Below are positions 24,131 through 33,164 of a stretch of 33,164 nt of DNA, in pieces (position 1 is the first letter of the stretch; every line of letters begins with the position of its first letter). Origin of the DNA: an uncultured Myxococcales bacterium (GTDB lineage Bacteria > Myxococcota_A > Polyangia > Nannocystales > Nannocystaceae); NCBI GenBank assembly GCA_902826865.1, contig CADEGN010000056.1:2367-35530 (forward strand), in the 5' to 3' direction. The position numbers were made by a program, and so were the translations under genes. The notes beneath the pieces are model-generated. The model was not told where the DNA came from, did no database searches, and saw only the letters and a program-made list of their open reading frames with translations.

Positions 24131-24796
24131 ATGACCCGAAGCTCCCACGGCCCTGAACTCCCCAACATCGACTGGATCGCGCCTGGCGCCGAACCCATGG
24201 CGGGGATTCCGTTCGTGATCGAGCAGACGCACCGCGGGGAGCGCTCGTGGGACATCTACAGCCGTCTGCTCAACGACCGGATCGTTTTCCTCGGCACGCC
24301 GATCAACGATCAGGTGGCGAACAGCGTCATCGCCCAGCTGCTCTACCTCGACTCTCAGGATCCGGAGAAGGACATCCGGCTCTACATCAACTCGCCGGGG
24401 GGCGTCGTCACCGCGGGGCTCGCGATCTACGACACGATGCAGTACGTACACGCGCCCGTGGCCACGTATTGTTTGGGCCAAGCGGCCTCAATGGGTGCGG
24501 TGATCCTCGCCGCGGGTGCGCGTGGCAAGCGCGTCGCCCTTCCCAACGCGCGTATCATGATCCATCAGCCGCACGGCGGCGCGCAGGGCCAGGCCACCGA
24601 CATCGAGATCCAAGCCCGCGAGGTACTCCGCCTGAAGGCGCGGCTCAACGAGCTTCTGGCCTCGCACTGCAGTCGTGACATCGAGGAGATCCTCCGCGAC
24701 ACCGACCGCGACAAGTTTATGGACGCCGACACGGCCAAGCGCTACGGCCTGGTCGACGAGGTGCTCCAGCGGCCTATCACCCCACCGGCGGGTTAA
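24131..24796 (+). CDS. clpP: ATP-dependent Clp protease proteolytic subunit
   Basis: ClpP forms the tetradecameric serine-protease chamber fed by ClpX or ClpA. From the ATG at 24131 the product is 221 residues. The catalytic triad is Ser120 in GQAASMGA, His145 in IMIHQPHGG and Asp194 in DTDRDKF. Their spacing (25 and 49 residues) equals that of the E. coli enzyme. The axial and handle sequences [17 protein letters not shown] and [18 protein letters not shown] are typical. The N-terminal tail before [12 protein letters not shown] is about 26 residues, consistent with a propeptide. clpX starts 44 nt later, so the pair is probably co-transcribed. Confidence 0.95.
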   Translation: MTRSSHGPELPNIDWIAPGAEPMAGIPFVIEQTHRGERSWDIYSRLLNDRIVFLGTPINDQVANSVIAQLLYLDSQDPEKDIRLYINSPGGVVTAGLAIYDTMQYVHAPVATYCLGQAASMGAVILAAGARGKRVALPNARIMIHQPHGGAQGQATDIEIQAREVLRLKARLNELLASHCSRDIEEILRDTDRDKFMDADTAKRYGLVDEVLQRPITPPAG

Positions 24797-24840
24797 CGCG
24801 ATCGGCAGCGTCTGACTTCCATCCACGACGGGAACCCGCG

Positions 24841-26103
<1,263 letters not shown>

Positions 26104-26116
26104 CACCGGCAGGATG

Positions 26117-26141
26117 CGGAAGAACGCCGAGCGTTCTTCCG
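26117..26141. terminator. Strong hairpin between clpX and the convergent protease gene
   Basis: CGGAAGAACGC and GCGTTCTTCCG form a perfect 11-bp stem with a CGA loop, 13 nt after the clpX stop and 10 nt from the end of the minus-strand gene. It can serve both directions. The T-run is poor. Confidence 0.75.
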
Positions 26142-26151
26142 TACACCTTTG

Positions 26152-28089
26152 CTAGTCACAGCTAGGGCGTGGGCTTTGATCGTCCTCGGCGTCGGTCGGC
26201 AAGACGGCGCGAAGATAGGCGTACTCGGCGGCGCAGAAGCGCGATGGACCCTGGCCGGCGAGCTCCGCACGTTCGGCGAACGGGCGGTCCGCATCCATCA
26301 GACGATCGGGTGCGTCCCCGAGGTTGTGGAACTCGGGGCCATAGGGATCGGCCAGCCCAAGGGAGTGGCCGACCTCGTGACTCACCGTCGAGCCGATCGT
26401 GTTCCCGAGCGCCCAGATCGCACAGGCGATCGCGGCGCGGCGGTCGTCACTCGGACACCCATCCCCGCTAGTCGGCGCCGGGATGTCCCCATCGTCGAAG
26501 TCGCTGCTAACGACGGGCCTGCCCGTGTCGGGGCGCAGCGGGTCAAAAAGCGCGTCGAACCGCTCGTCCACCGTGAGCATCATGATGCCGCCGGGCGGGT
26601 GGTCCGAATAGATGAACAGCGACTCGATGAACACGCCGCCATAGCCGGGATATCCGTCTTGCTGGGTGACAGCGTTCACCCCCCCGATCCGGTCATAAAG
26701 CCGCTGATTGTCGGTGTGCTTGCCCGGTGTGTTGTCATAGCCGAGCAACCCGAGACCGTTGGGATCTGGGCCGCCGATTTCGACCACGGCGTAGACAGCG
26801 AAGTCGCTCGGCAACTCGTCACGGACATCGAGGCCGATCGTGGCGAAGTCGCGGCGGATAACCTCGAGCACCCGTGCGCGAATCTGGGCGTCGACGGCGC
26901 GAAGTCCGAACGCTCGTAGGCTCTCGACGTAGCTGGGAAGGAACTCGACGAGCACGACTTGTCGCACAGGCGCAAGCGTGAAAGAGAACGGCACCGGATC
27001 CCCGACAACTTCGACATCGCCGGCGGCGATCCGCGGCGTCACCATCCCGGTGAAACGGCCGCTGTCATAGCGAGCGTCGATGCGGGTGCCAATCCCGTCG
27101 TTTTCGTTGATGACGTAGCGGATCGTGCGGCCGTCGACGGTTTCAGGGAGCAGCACTTCGTCAAACGCAAGCGGATCCCTGCCACTGTCGGGCGTGAAGG
27201 TGCCGACAAAATCGAGGAGCGTGGCCCCGTCGGGGGGCCCGATGAAGCCGCCGCCGGTGATGGTCAAGTACTGGCCCACGCTGGCGCGATCGGTCGAGGC
27301 CTCGTAGACGATCGGTCGCTCGAGGTCGTAGTCGACGTCGAGCGGCGGACTATCTCGGATGCGTCCGTCGACCAGGCGATTTCGCAGGGCGATCGTGCCC
27401 GTGAATCGTCCGGGAGAGATCCCCGCTACCGCGGGGATGAACGCGAACGTCCCGTGCTCGCGGTCGAATCGATCGGCTGTGACGACCGGGACTTCCGTCG
27501 AACCGACGTCTTTGCACGCGGTCGCGCCCTCGGCGGTGAAGCAACCGGACACGACCGCGACCGTCTCGCCCTCACCATCGAGGAGTAGGCCGCTCCCCGT
27601 GACGTCGATCGGATCGTTGGGGAAGATCACGCCCGTTTGCAGAAGCGTGTCGAGGCGCGGGGTCAGCTCATCCTCCAATACCAGGTGGAGATCGAGCGGA
27701 GCGGTGCGATACAGCTCACCATCCACGGCGGAGTACACTTCAACGAGCGCGCTGACCGAGAGCTCGGCCCCATCCCCACCTAGCTCCATGAAGGCGGCCG
27801 CGTCGATCGAAGCCTCCATGGTCTGGGAGTCGACGTGGCGCGCCGGCAGGTGGAGCTCGAGGCGCGTGGACCCGGGCCGATCACCGAAGACGCGCAGGTA
27901 GGAGGTGCCCCAGGGGTCGTCGACGAATGACTCGCCTTCAACGCCCAAGATCGTTCCGGGCAGTACGAGCTCCGGGTTGATTTGGCGCAGGCGCAGGCCG
28001 GTGAGCCCGGGATCGGGGAGCCGGCCGACCTCGTCCGTGCCGCATCCCACGGTCAGCCACGCGGCTATGGCGGCAATGGCGGCGCGCAT
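26152..28089 (-). CDS. Predicted secreted lipoprotein metalloprotease, metzincin-type, with IPT/TIG-like domains
   Basis: The 645-residue product starts at the ATG at 28089. Its lipoprotein signal MRAAIAAIAAWLTVGC puts the lipid on Cys16. Residues about 30-340 look like several immunoglobulin-like IPT/TIG modules (for example INPELVLPGTILGVEGESF and RASVGQYLTITGGGFIG). The C-terminal catalytic domain has HEVGHSLGLAD, with His571, Glu572, His575 and Asp581. This is the HExxHxxGxxD zinc site known from snapalysin-type metzincins. A Met-turn is likely at Met598 in DRLMDAD. Cysteines in GDGCPSDD, AIACAIW and SRFCAAEY may form disulfides. The ATG at 28128 would add 13 residues ahead of the signal and was rejected. 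The substrate is unknown. It is divergent from the next lipoprotein gene. Confidence 0.82.
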   Translation of the reverse strand: MRAAIAAIAAWLTVGCGTDEVGRLPDPGLTGLRLRQINPELVLPGTILGVEGESFVDDPWGTSYLRVFGDRPGSTRLELHLPARHVDSQTMEASIDAAAFMELGGDGAELSVSALVEVYSAVDGELYRTAPLDLHLVLEDELTPRLDTLLQTGVIFPNDPIDVTGSGLLLDGEGETVAVVSGCFTAEGATACKDVGSTEVPVVTADRFDREHGTFAFIPAVAGISPGRFTGTIALRNRLVDGRIRDSPPLDVDYDLERPIVYEASTDRASVGQYLTITGGGFIGPPDGATLLDFVGTFTPDSGRDPLAFDEVLLPETVDGRTIRYVINENDGIGTRIDARYDSGRFTGMVTPRIAAGDVEVVGDPVPFSFTLAPVRQVVLVEFLPSYVESLRAFGLRAVDAQIRARVLEVIRRDFATIGLDVRDELPSDFAVYAVVEIGGPDPNGLGLLGYDNTPGKHTDNQRLYDRIGGVNAVTQQDGYPGYGGVFIESLFIYSDHPPGGIMMLTVDERFDALFDPLRPDTGRPVVSSDFDDGDIPAPTSGDGCPSDDRRAAIACAIWALGNTIGSTVSHEVGHSLGLADPYGPEFHNLGDAPDRLMDADRPFAERAELAGQGPSRFCAAEYAYLRAVLPTDAEDDQSPRPSCD

Positions 28090-28095
28090 GTCCAG

Positions 28096-28101
28096 GGCGT
28101 A
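28096..28101 (-). promoter_or_regulatory. -10-like element abutting the metalloprotease start
   Basis: TACGCC in GTGCTACGCCCTGGACATG ends 6 nt before the ATG, nearly the same arrangement as at 1832. It would give a leaderless mRNA. The match to a -10 box is weak. Confidence 0.25.
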
Positions 28102-28253
28102 GCACTTGTCGCGGGCTGCTGCGAGCAACGACTCGTCGGTTCGACCGCGTGCCCCGTAGGGACTGCGTGCGAACCGTTCGCGACCGCCGCCGCCCGCTTG
28201 ACGGCGATGGGAGCCCCCGGCACGCTCGCTGAAGGATCGGGACCTGGCCTAAC

Positions 28254-29627
28254 ATGAAATCCGCAATGCATGAATTCCCTCGCGTAACTCTCCTCGTCGC
28301 GCTTGCCGTCGCCGCCGGCTGCAAGTCAGATTCCAACTCGGACGACGATGGCGCGGGTAGCGAGTCCGGGGAACCCACCGGCACTGCCGCGACGAACGCC
28401 GATAGCACGGGTGTGCCGGACGTTTGTGAACCCGCCTGCTCCGACACGGAGGTGTGCGAAGACGGTGTTTGCGTCCCCAGTTGCCCCTGCGCTGGCGAGT
28501 GCGACTGTTCGTGTTCGGTCCCCGGCCCGGAGTGCCCGCCCACCTACAACTGCATGGCCGACAACGAATGCTCGGGGGATCAAGCGTGCTTCCTTGGCTA
28601 CTGCGGTGCGGTTCCCGAAGCGTGCGCCACTCGACCCCGCCTGCTCAACCCGACGGCCGTGCCCGTTGGCGTCGGGGAGGGGACGATCCGAGCCATGACC
28701 TTCGCGAACCTCGATGAAATGGGCACCCGGATCATCATCGCGCGGGGCACCGATGTCATCGCGTTGCGGGCATCCGGAGGGAAAGTTCTGTTTTCCGGCG
28801 ACGCGGACATCGTTGCGCTCGCTGTCGGTGATCTCGATGGAGATGGCGACCCGGAGATCGTCGTCGGCGACAACGCCGTGCCTGCGCAGGTGACCGTGTG
28901 GACCCGAACTTCCACGGCGCCGGAAACCTGGACCGCAGGAGCCACGGCCCAGATTGCCGCCGCTGAGATCGTCTTGGTCGACAAGACCAACGACGATAAG
29001 CTCGACTTGCTCGTGCGTGCCTCCACTGGCGTTGCCATCGCTCCCGGCGTGGGCGATGGCACGCTCATGCCCATCGCCGGTCTGGTTACCGGCGGCGTAG
29101 GCAGTTTCACGCTCCTCGAGTACGACGGTGATACGGCGATCGACGTCGCATTTTCCGACCTCAACGGATATCACGTCCTCCGTGGAGGTCTGAATCAGGT
29201 CGATCCACTCACGGGCATGCTCGATGGTCCTTCCACGCAGATGGTGTCGGGCGACTTCAACGGCGACGGAATCGCAGACATCATCGACGTGCGTGCTTCC
29301 GGGACCCTTATCGGCTGGCGCGGTCCGCTAAGTTCCACCGCGGGTGCGCAAGGCCACTCAGGGTTGACACCCATGTTGTTCGCCAAGGCCGTCGACCTTG
29401 ACCATGACATGCACTTCGATCTCGTGCTCGTCGACAACAACGGCAACGCGAAGACCATCTACGGCACGGCTGACCAAATCGACAGCCGCGTTCCGCTGCA
29501 GTGCGAGTTCGACGATGCGGTGACCCCGTCAGCCAAGGCGATCGCGGTTGGCGACCAGGGCGACGACGGGGCGTGGGAGATCGCCGTGAGCAACGGCAAT
29601 CAGGTCGTGATGTGGCGCTGGTCGTGA
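28254..29627 (+). CDS. Putative surface lipoprotein with Cys-rich stalk and FG-GAP/VCBS-like repeats
   Basis: The 457-residue product has a lipoprotein signal ending VALAVAAGC (lipid on Cys23). A low-complexity Ser/Asp/Gly/Thr stretch follows at about 24-55. A Cys-rich segment at about 58-125 (CEPACSDTEVCEDGVC, CPCAGECDCSC, CMADNECSGDQAC) resembles the EGF-like or Dickkopf-like stalks of myxobacterial surface proteins. The remainder has repeated DxDxDGxxD-type loops (GDLDGDGDPEIVVGD, GDFNGDGIADIIDV, VDLDHDMHFDLVLVD), as in FG-GAP/VCBS beta-propellers that bind calcium. No enzyme domain is seen. The ATG at 28266 is an alternative start that still keeps the signal peptide. It is divergent from the metalloprotease and convergent with the S41 protease. 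Confidence 0.78.
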   Translation: MKSAMHEFPRVTLLVALAVAAGCKSDSNSDDDGAGSESGEPTGTAATNADSTGVPDVCEPACSDTEVCEDGVCVPSCPCAGECDCSCSVPGPECPPTYNCMADNECSGDQACFLGYCGAVPEACATRPRLLNPTAVPVGVGEGTIRAMTFANLDEMGTRIIIARGTDVIALRASGGKVLFSGDADIVALAVGDLDGDGDPEIVVGDNAVPAQVTVWTRTSTAPETWTAGATAQIAAAEIVLVDKTNDDKLDLLVRASTGVAIAPGVGDGTLMPIAGLVTGGVGSFTLLEYDGDTAIDVAFSDLNGYHVLRGGLNQVDPLTGMLDGPSTQMVSGDFNGDGIADIIDVRASGTLIGWRGPLSSTAGAQGHSGLTPMLFAKAVDLDHDMHFDLVLVDNNGNAKTIYGTADQIDSRVPLQCEFDDAVTPSAKAIAVGDQGDDGAWEIAVSNGNQVVMWRWS

Positions 29628-29646
29628 CGCGGTATCAGGGCGTCAC
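29624..29646. terminator. Inverted repeat spanning both convergent stop codons
   Basis: GTGACGC (29624-29630) and GCGTCAC (29640-29646) form a perfect 7-bp stem with a 9-nt loop. Each arm contains the TGA stop of one of the two convergent genes. It may act as a shared terminator; there is no T-run. Confidence 0.45.
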
Positions 29647-32600
29647 TTCTTGAACGTGTCGACGGCGAGGCCGCCACTTGAGCGGTACTTCGCGCCTTTG
29701 GCCCGGGCCTCTGCCAGACCGCTGGTACGGAGCACCCACATGCGACGCGTGGCAATGACTTCACCGTCCTGCCGGGCGTGGATCTCGACGAGGTTGTTGC
29801 CGGGCGTGAGAGGAACGTCGGCGGTGAACGCGAGCTTGGCGGAGTTCGCGTCGGCGTTGGCGAGGTAGAAGACCTTTTCCACGTCACCGAACAGATCGCG
29901 AGACGGGTTGTAGACCGTGACGAAGATGTCGGCGACGGAGTCCTCGTCGTCCGCTGTCCCGACGACGCGTACCGATTCCCCGTCGGTTTGCGTGGGTGTC
30001 GTCGTCAGTGTGACGCGCGGTGGTGAGATCTCGAATCTCCACTTGTAGGTGCCGGGCTTCGCCGGCGCGCTCTTGCTGTGCTCGACGTCACTCGCCCGGG
30101 CAAACGCGAACCCATCGTTGCCAAGATCCACGCGATACCAACCCGGCGCGCGTGCTGTGGTCTTGAACTTCGCGCCCGACTCGGCGCGGGCGAGTACGCG
30201 ATTGCTACCCGGCGATGCGAAAAGATCGATGTCCGAGCGGGTTGCCACCCCGCCTTGCTCGGGCCCAAGCGGGGTCTTGGCCGGCGCAAGATCGAAGGCA
30301 AGATTGTCCGTGAGTACCTCGGCGATCTTGTTGTCGGACACCGAGACCTGCAAGATGTCGCGCCCAACCTCAGGTTCTTTGGTGACCTCGACGTCGAGCT
30401 CCACCGTTCGCACGTCGCCAGGGGCCAGCTTCTGGAGACGCTCGCGGCCGGAGTGGATGAATACCGACTCCCCCGCCAGGTTGCGAAGGGTCACCCAGGT
30501 GTCCAGCGCCGGCCCTTCGCCGATGTTTTCCACGAAAAGGCGCAGTTTTGCCCGCTCGCCGACCTGCAGCGTGCCGTCACCATTGCCGCGAATGTCCTTG
30601 CCGGCGTCCGCGTCGTCGACGATCTGGTAGCCGAATGCGAACTGTGGGCGGGGGAGGCCCTCCGCGCTAACGTCGATCGACGTCCGCGAATCAGGTGCGA
30701 GCTTGCTTCCGTGTTGATCGATGAGGTGCAGATCGATGCGGTCGGTGCGTGAAAGCTCATGCTCTGAGACGGACAACTTGAGCGCGTAGGTCTTGGTTTG
30801 GCCTGGTTCGATCTTGCCGAAGAACAACTCGCGTTCGTCGAAGTAGCGATAGTCGCTGTCGGTGATCGCGCGCACCTGCCAAGCTGGAGCGTCGCCTTTG
30901 TTGGTGATGGAGACTGTCACTGTGCCGCGTTCGCCGCCCTTGATGACGTTCTTCGGCTTGTCTGAGCTAATCGCGATCGCGAGTTCGGCCTTGCCCGACT
31001 GGGTGGCTGGTCCGCGCGTCCAATCGATGCCGCGTTTGTTCAAACTCTGGGAGATCCGAACCCCTTCGAGATCGGTCTGCTGGCGGACAAACCCGTCGAG
31101 CATGCCGAGCATCTGGTCGCGATCCGAAGACGGGGCCGCGAGGACAAGATCGCGGGCAATCCGTATCTCCGCGTCTTCGAGCAGCATCTCGACGCGGGAT
31201 GCCGACTTGGTCGGCTTCTTCGGCTTGCTCGGCGCTACGGGCTTGTCGCCGTCTGCCGTGGCATCGCCGTCGGCGTCGGCGAGCGATCCGCGATCGAGGT
31301 AGTAGAGGGGGCCAAACGCTGTCCGGTCATTGGTGGTGGCGTCAGAGACGAGGTGTTGGGACAGCGATTCCTCGCGGAGTAGATCAAAACGGTCGCGCCC
31401 GAAGTAAGCGATATGCTCGCCCCCCACCCAGACCGGAATCGTTTCTACATCCGGTGGGACGCCGACTGACTGGATCGAGACGTCGCCCGGCGTAAGGTAC
31501 TGCGCGGTGGTTAGCTTGAGTGCGATCTCCTTGTCGCCGACCTTGCGCTCGTGGAGGATCTGCACCGAGCCCTTTCCAAACGTTCGTCGCCCGAGCACCA
31601 CCGCCCGACCGAGGTTGCGCAGGGCGCCGGCGACGATTTCCGACGCGCTTGCCGAGCCCTGGTCGACCAAGACCACGACCGGAAGGTCGGGGAAATCGTA
31701 GGTGGTGTCTGCCTGGCTATCTTCGCGATCTGCGGCGGCACCGACGGTGGCGACGATGGTCCCGCTCGACAGAAACGCGTTGGCGACGTCCACTGCCGCG
31801 GGCAGGAGCCCTCCGGGGTTGTCCCGAAGATCCAAGATAACGCCTTCGACGCCGGCCTCGTTGAACTCGCTGAGCTTCTTGCGCAGCTCGTCGGCCGTGC
31901 TTTGGGCGAAGCTGCGGGGGATCTGAACCAGGCCGACCTTGCGCGTCCTCCCCGATGCGTCGGTGCTAGGCAGGACGTCGCCAACGACGCTATCGAGTTG
32001 AATCGTGGCACGCGTGATCTTGAACGCCTTGGGTTTCTCGAGACCATCCCGAAGCACGTGGACGATCACAGTGGTTCCAGCGGCGCCGCGCAGCCGAGTG
32101 ACGGCTTCGTCCGACGTCATCGTCACCGTCGACTCTGAGTCGATCTGAACGATGCGATCTCCGGCCAGCATGCCAGCCTTGGCTGCCGGGTTGTCTTCGA
32201 TCACGCGGATGACGGTGATGGCGCCGTCACGCATGCCGATCTCGATGCCGAGGCCACCGAAACTCCCGCGCGTGCTCGTCTTCATGTCGGCGAAGTCCGA
32301 CGGACGCAGCAGATTGGTGTGCGGATCGAGCGTGGTGAGCACGCCGGCGACGATCGCGTACTCGGCGTTCTGCTGCTGCTCCTCCGTGAGCTTGGCGTTG
32401 GTCCGCACGAAGCGGAATACCTCGCGGACATGGGGGCCAACCGCCCAAAGCGCTTCGACGCCGGAGATGTCGAACTCCTGCTCCGCGGTCCCCACCCGCA
32501 CGCGAACGGCACCGGGCCCCACACGTTCGACGAGAACTTCCGCGATCTGGCCCTCGAGTGCTTCAAGGCCGGCGATCGTCATGGCTTTCGGATCAATGCG

Positions 32601-32840
32601 CTCGGGCTCGACGTAGTACTTCGACACGTTCCACAGCGTCCAATCAAGCACGCGCAGCTCTTCATTCGCGCTGCTGTCGGCGAGGCGCGTGTGGGAACGC
32701 GGGTCGTGGCGCTGCGACTGCGCGTGGGTGTCCGTCCACGCCGTGAGTCCGAGGGCGGCAAGTAGCGACGTGACGACGAGTGCCGGCGTCGCTCGGGCCT
32801 TGAATCGCGCAATAGTGGGGCCAGCTGACGCCGCGGTCAT
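29643..32840 (-). CDS. C-terminal processing peptidase (S41A) with a long C-terminal extension
   Basis: This 1065-residue protein is a CtpA/Prc-type serine protease of the envelope. A signal peptide or anchor covers about 18-40. An N-terminal region follows, then a PDZ domain at about 190-278 (GGLGIEIGMRDGAITVIRV). The S41 domain is at about 300-480, with catalytic Ser398 in QGSASASEIVAGAL and Lys423 in RRTFGKGSVQ, 25 residues apart as in the family. Family members are usually 400-700 residues. Here about 450 extra residues follow: two CARDB-like beta domains (about 620-730 and 745-860), an SH3-like domain (about 865-920, DLFASPGSNRVLARA and GWYRVDLG), and a final Ig-like domain (about 940-1040). 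The extra domains could bind peptidoglycan or partner proteins. The start is the ATG at 32840. Confidence 0.9.
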   Translation of the reverse strand: MTAASAGPTIARFKARATPALVVTSLLAALGLTAWTDTHAQSQRHDPRSHTRLADSSANEELRVLDWTLWNVSKYYVEPERIDPKAMTIAGLEALEGQIAEVLVERVGPGAVRVRVGTAEQEFDISGVEALWAVGPHVREVFRFVRTNAKLTEEQQQNAEYAIVAGVLTTLDPHTNLLRPSDFADMKTSTRGSFGGLGIEIGMRDGAITVIRVIEDNPAAKAGMLAGDRIVQIDSESTVTMTSDEAVTRLRGAAGTTVIVHVLRDGLEKPKAFKITRATIQLDSVVGDVLPSTDASGRTRKVGLVQIPRSFAQSTADELRKKLSEFNEAGVEGVILDLRDNPGGLLPAAVDVANAFLSSGTIVATVGAAADREDSQADTTYDFPDLPVVVLVDQGSASASEIVAGALRNLGRAVVLGRRTFGKGSVQILHERKVGDKEIALKLTTAQYLTPGDVSIQSVGVPPDVETIPVWVGGEHIAYFGRDRFDLLREESLSQHLVSDATTNDRTAFGPLYYLDRGSLADADGDATADGDKPVAPSKPKKPTKSASRVEMLLEDAEIRIARDLVLAAPSSDRDQMLGMLDGFVRQQTDLEGVRISQSLNKRGIDWTRGPATQSGKAELAIAISSDKPKNVIKGGERGTVTVSITNKGDAPAWQVRAITDSDYRYFDERELFFGKIEPGQTKTYALKLSVSEHELSRTDRIDLHLIDQHGSKLAPDSRTSIDVSAEGLPRPQFAFGYQIVDDADAGKDIRGNGDGTLQVGERAKLRLFVENIGEGPALDTWVTLRNLAGESVFIHSGRERLQKLAPGDVRTVELDVEVTKEPEVGRDILQVSVSDNKIAEVLTDNLAFDLAPAKTPLGPEQGGVATRSDIDLFASPGSNRVLARAESGAKFKTTARAPGWYRVDLGNDGFAFARASDVEHSKSAPAKPGTYKWRFEISPPRVTLTTTPTQTDGESVRVVGTADDEDSVADIFVTVYNPSRDLFGDVEKVFYLANADANSAKLAFTADVPLTPGNNLVEIHARQDGEVIATRRMWVLRTSGLAEARAKGAKYRSSGGLAVDTFKK

Positions 32841-32850
32841 ATCAAATCAA

Positions 32851-32856
32851 ATGTTA
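32851..32856 (-). promoter_or_regulatory. -10 element for the S41 protease gene
   Basis: TAACAT lies 10 nt before the ATG on the minus strand, in a short AT-rich patch. A poor -35 candidate, TGGCCG, lies 17 nt further upstream. A 10-bp palindrome, GGCCTAGGCC (32863-32872), sits between them and could bind a regulator. Confidence 0.4.
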
Positions 32857-33015
32857 GCCCGCGGCCTAGGCCACGGCCAGCGACGTAGCCCAACGCGGGG
32901 ACGGCTCACGCGTGCGCCGCGGGTCGCGGGACCGCACCTGCGTCGGCTGTCGCGGGCATCTGTGGACCCCTCTGTCGGTCGCGCGCGGGGGGAGACCGGC
33001 GGGCGGTGCCCGGCG

Positions 33016-33021
33016 TACACT
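33016..33021 (+). promoter_or_regulatory. -10-like element for the right-edge gene
   Basis: TACACT lies 10 nt before the ATG at 33032. No clear -35 box is seen. Confidence 0.3.
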
Positions 33022-33031
33022 GCCGTCCGCG

Positions 33032-33164
33032 ATGGCGCGGAAGGCACCACCCACACCGGAGGGCGATGACAAGGTCGCGCTGGTGCCCGGGATGGGTTCG
33101 AAGCCAAGCGCGGTACCCGTCGACGAAGTGGCGGTCGTCGACGCGGTACCCGAGGTCGAGACGT
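33032..33164 (+). CDS. Start of an unidentified gene, cut off by the window edge
   Basis: An open frame of 44 codons begins at the ATG at 33032 and runs through the end of the window. It begins MARKAPPTPEGDDKVALVPG and continues with Val, Asp, Glu and Pro-rich sequence. There is no signal peptide. The segment looks like a disordered N-terminal tail, so no family can be named. It is divergent from the S41 protease gene, with 191 nt between the two starts. Confidence 0.5.
   Translation, partial: MARKAPPTPEGDDKVALVPGMGSKPSAVPVDEVAVVDAVPEVET

Noticed and set aside
33090..33115. tRNA T-arm-like GGTTCGAAGCC
   Set aside because: No acceptor or anticodon arms can be drawn around it, and it lies in the open frame at the right edge.

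Overview
The window is GC-rich, densely coded DNA that looks like a myxobacterium (Myxococcota, probably the Nannocystis/Enhygromyxa side). This placement is an inference. It rests on the pilMNOPQ set with a multi-AMIN secretin, the NtrC-type regulator, the Roadblock/LC7 and TPR proteins, and lipoproteins with a low-complexity Ser/Gly/Asp/Thr stretch and Cys-rich segments after the lipobox. No tRNA, rRNA, CRISPR array, insertion sequence or phage gene was seen.

Layout. (1) 1-1759, minus: an alpha/beta hydrolase overlapping a glycerol kinase that runs off the left edge. (2) 1843-3918, plus: a sigma-54 activator, an AT-rich spacer with repeated octamers, and a small XRE-type regulator. (3) 4030-14036, plus: pilM-pilN-pilO-pilP-pilQ-aroK-aroB, packed with 4-nt overlaps or short gaps, ending at a likely terminator. 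(4) 14181-15378: a Cys-rich lipoprotein with its own terminator, and a Roadblock/LC7 protein. (5) 15514-21966: aroQ-accB-accC-TPR protein-metB-like enzyme, again with coupled starts. (6) 22265-26103: tig-clpP-clpX, the trigger factor and ClpXP quality-control set, closed by a strong hairpin. (7) 26152-32840: a metzincin-type lipoprotein protease (minus), a divergent FG-GAP-like lipoprotein (plus), and a convergent, very long C-terminal processing protease (minus). (8) 33032 to the right edge: the first codons of an unidentified plus-strand gene.

The genes fall into a few jobs. PilM-PilN-PilO-PilP-PilQ form the alignment complex and outer-membrane gate of a type IVa pilus. AroK, AroB and AroQ are three shikimate-pathway enzymes, and AccB/AccC start fatty-acid synthesis. 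Tig, ClpP and ClpX handle nascent and damaged proteins. The right-hand genes are cell-envelope proteins.

The standout is PilQ. It is 1740 residues, roughly twice the usual size, because about 935 residues of Ala/Glu/Lys/Arg-rich coiled coil lie between two AMIN domains. Part of that insert is made of exact 14-residue and 11-residue tandem repeats. If it were one straight helix it would be about 140 nm long, far more than the width of a periplasm. This is the best candidate for an undescribed variant of a known machine.
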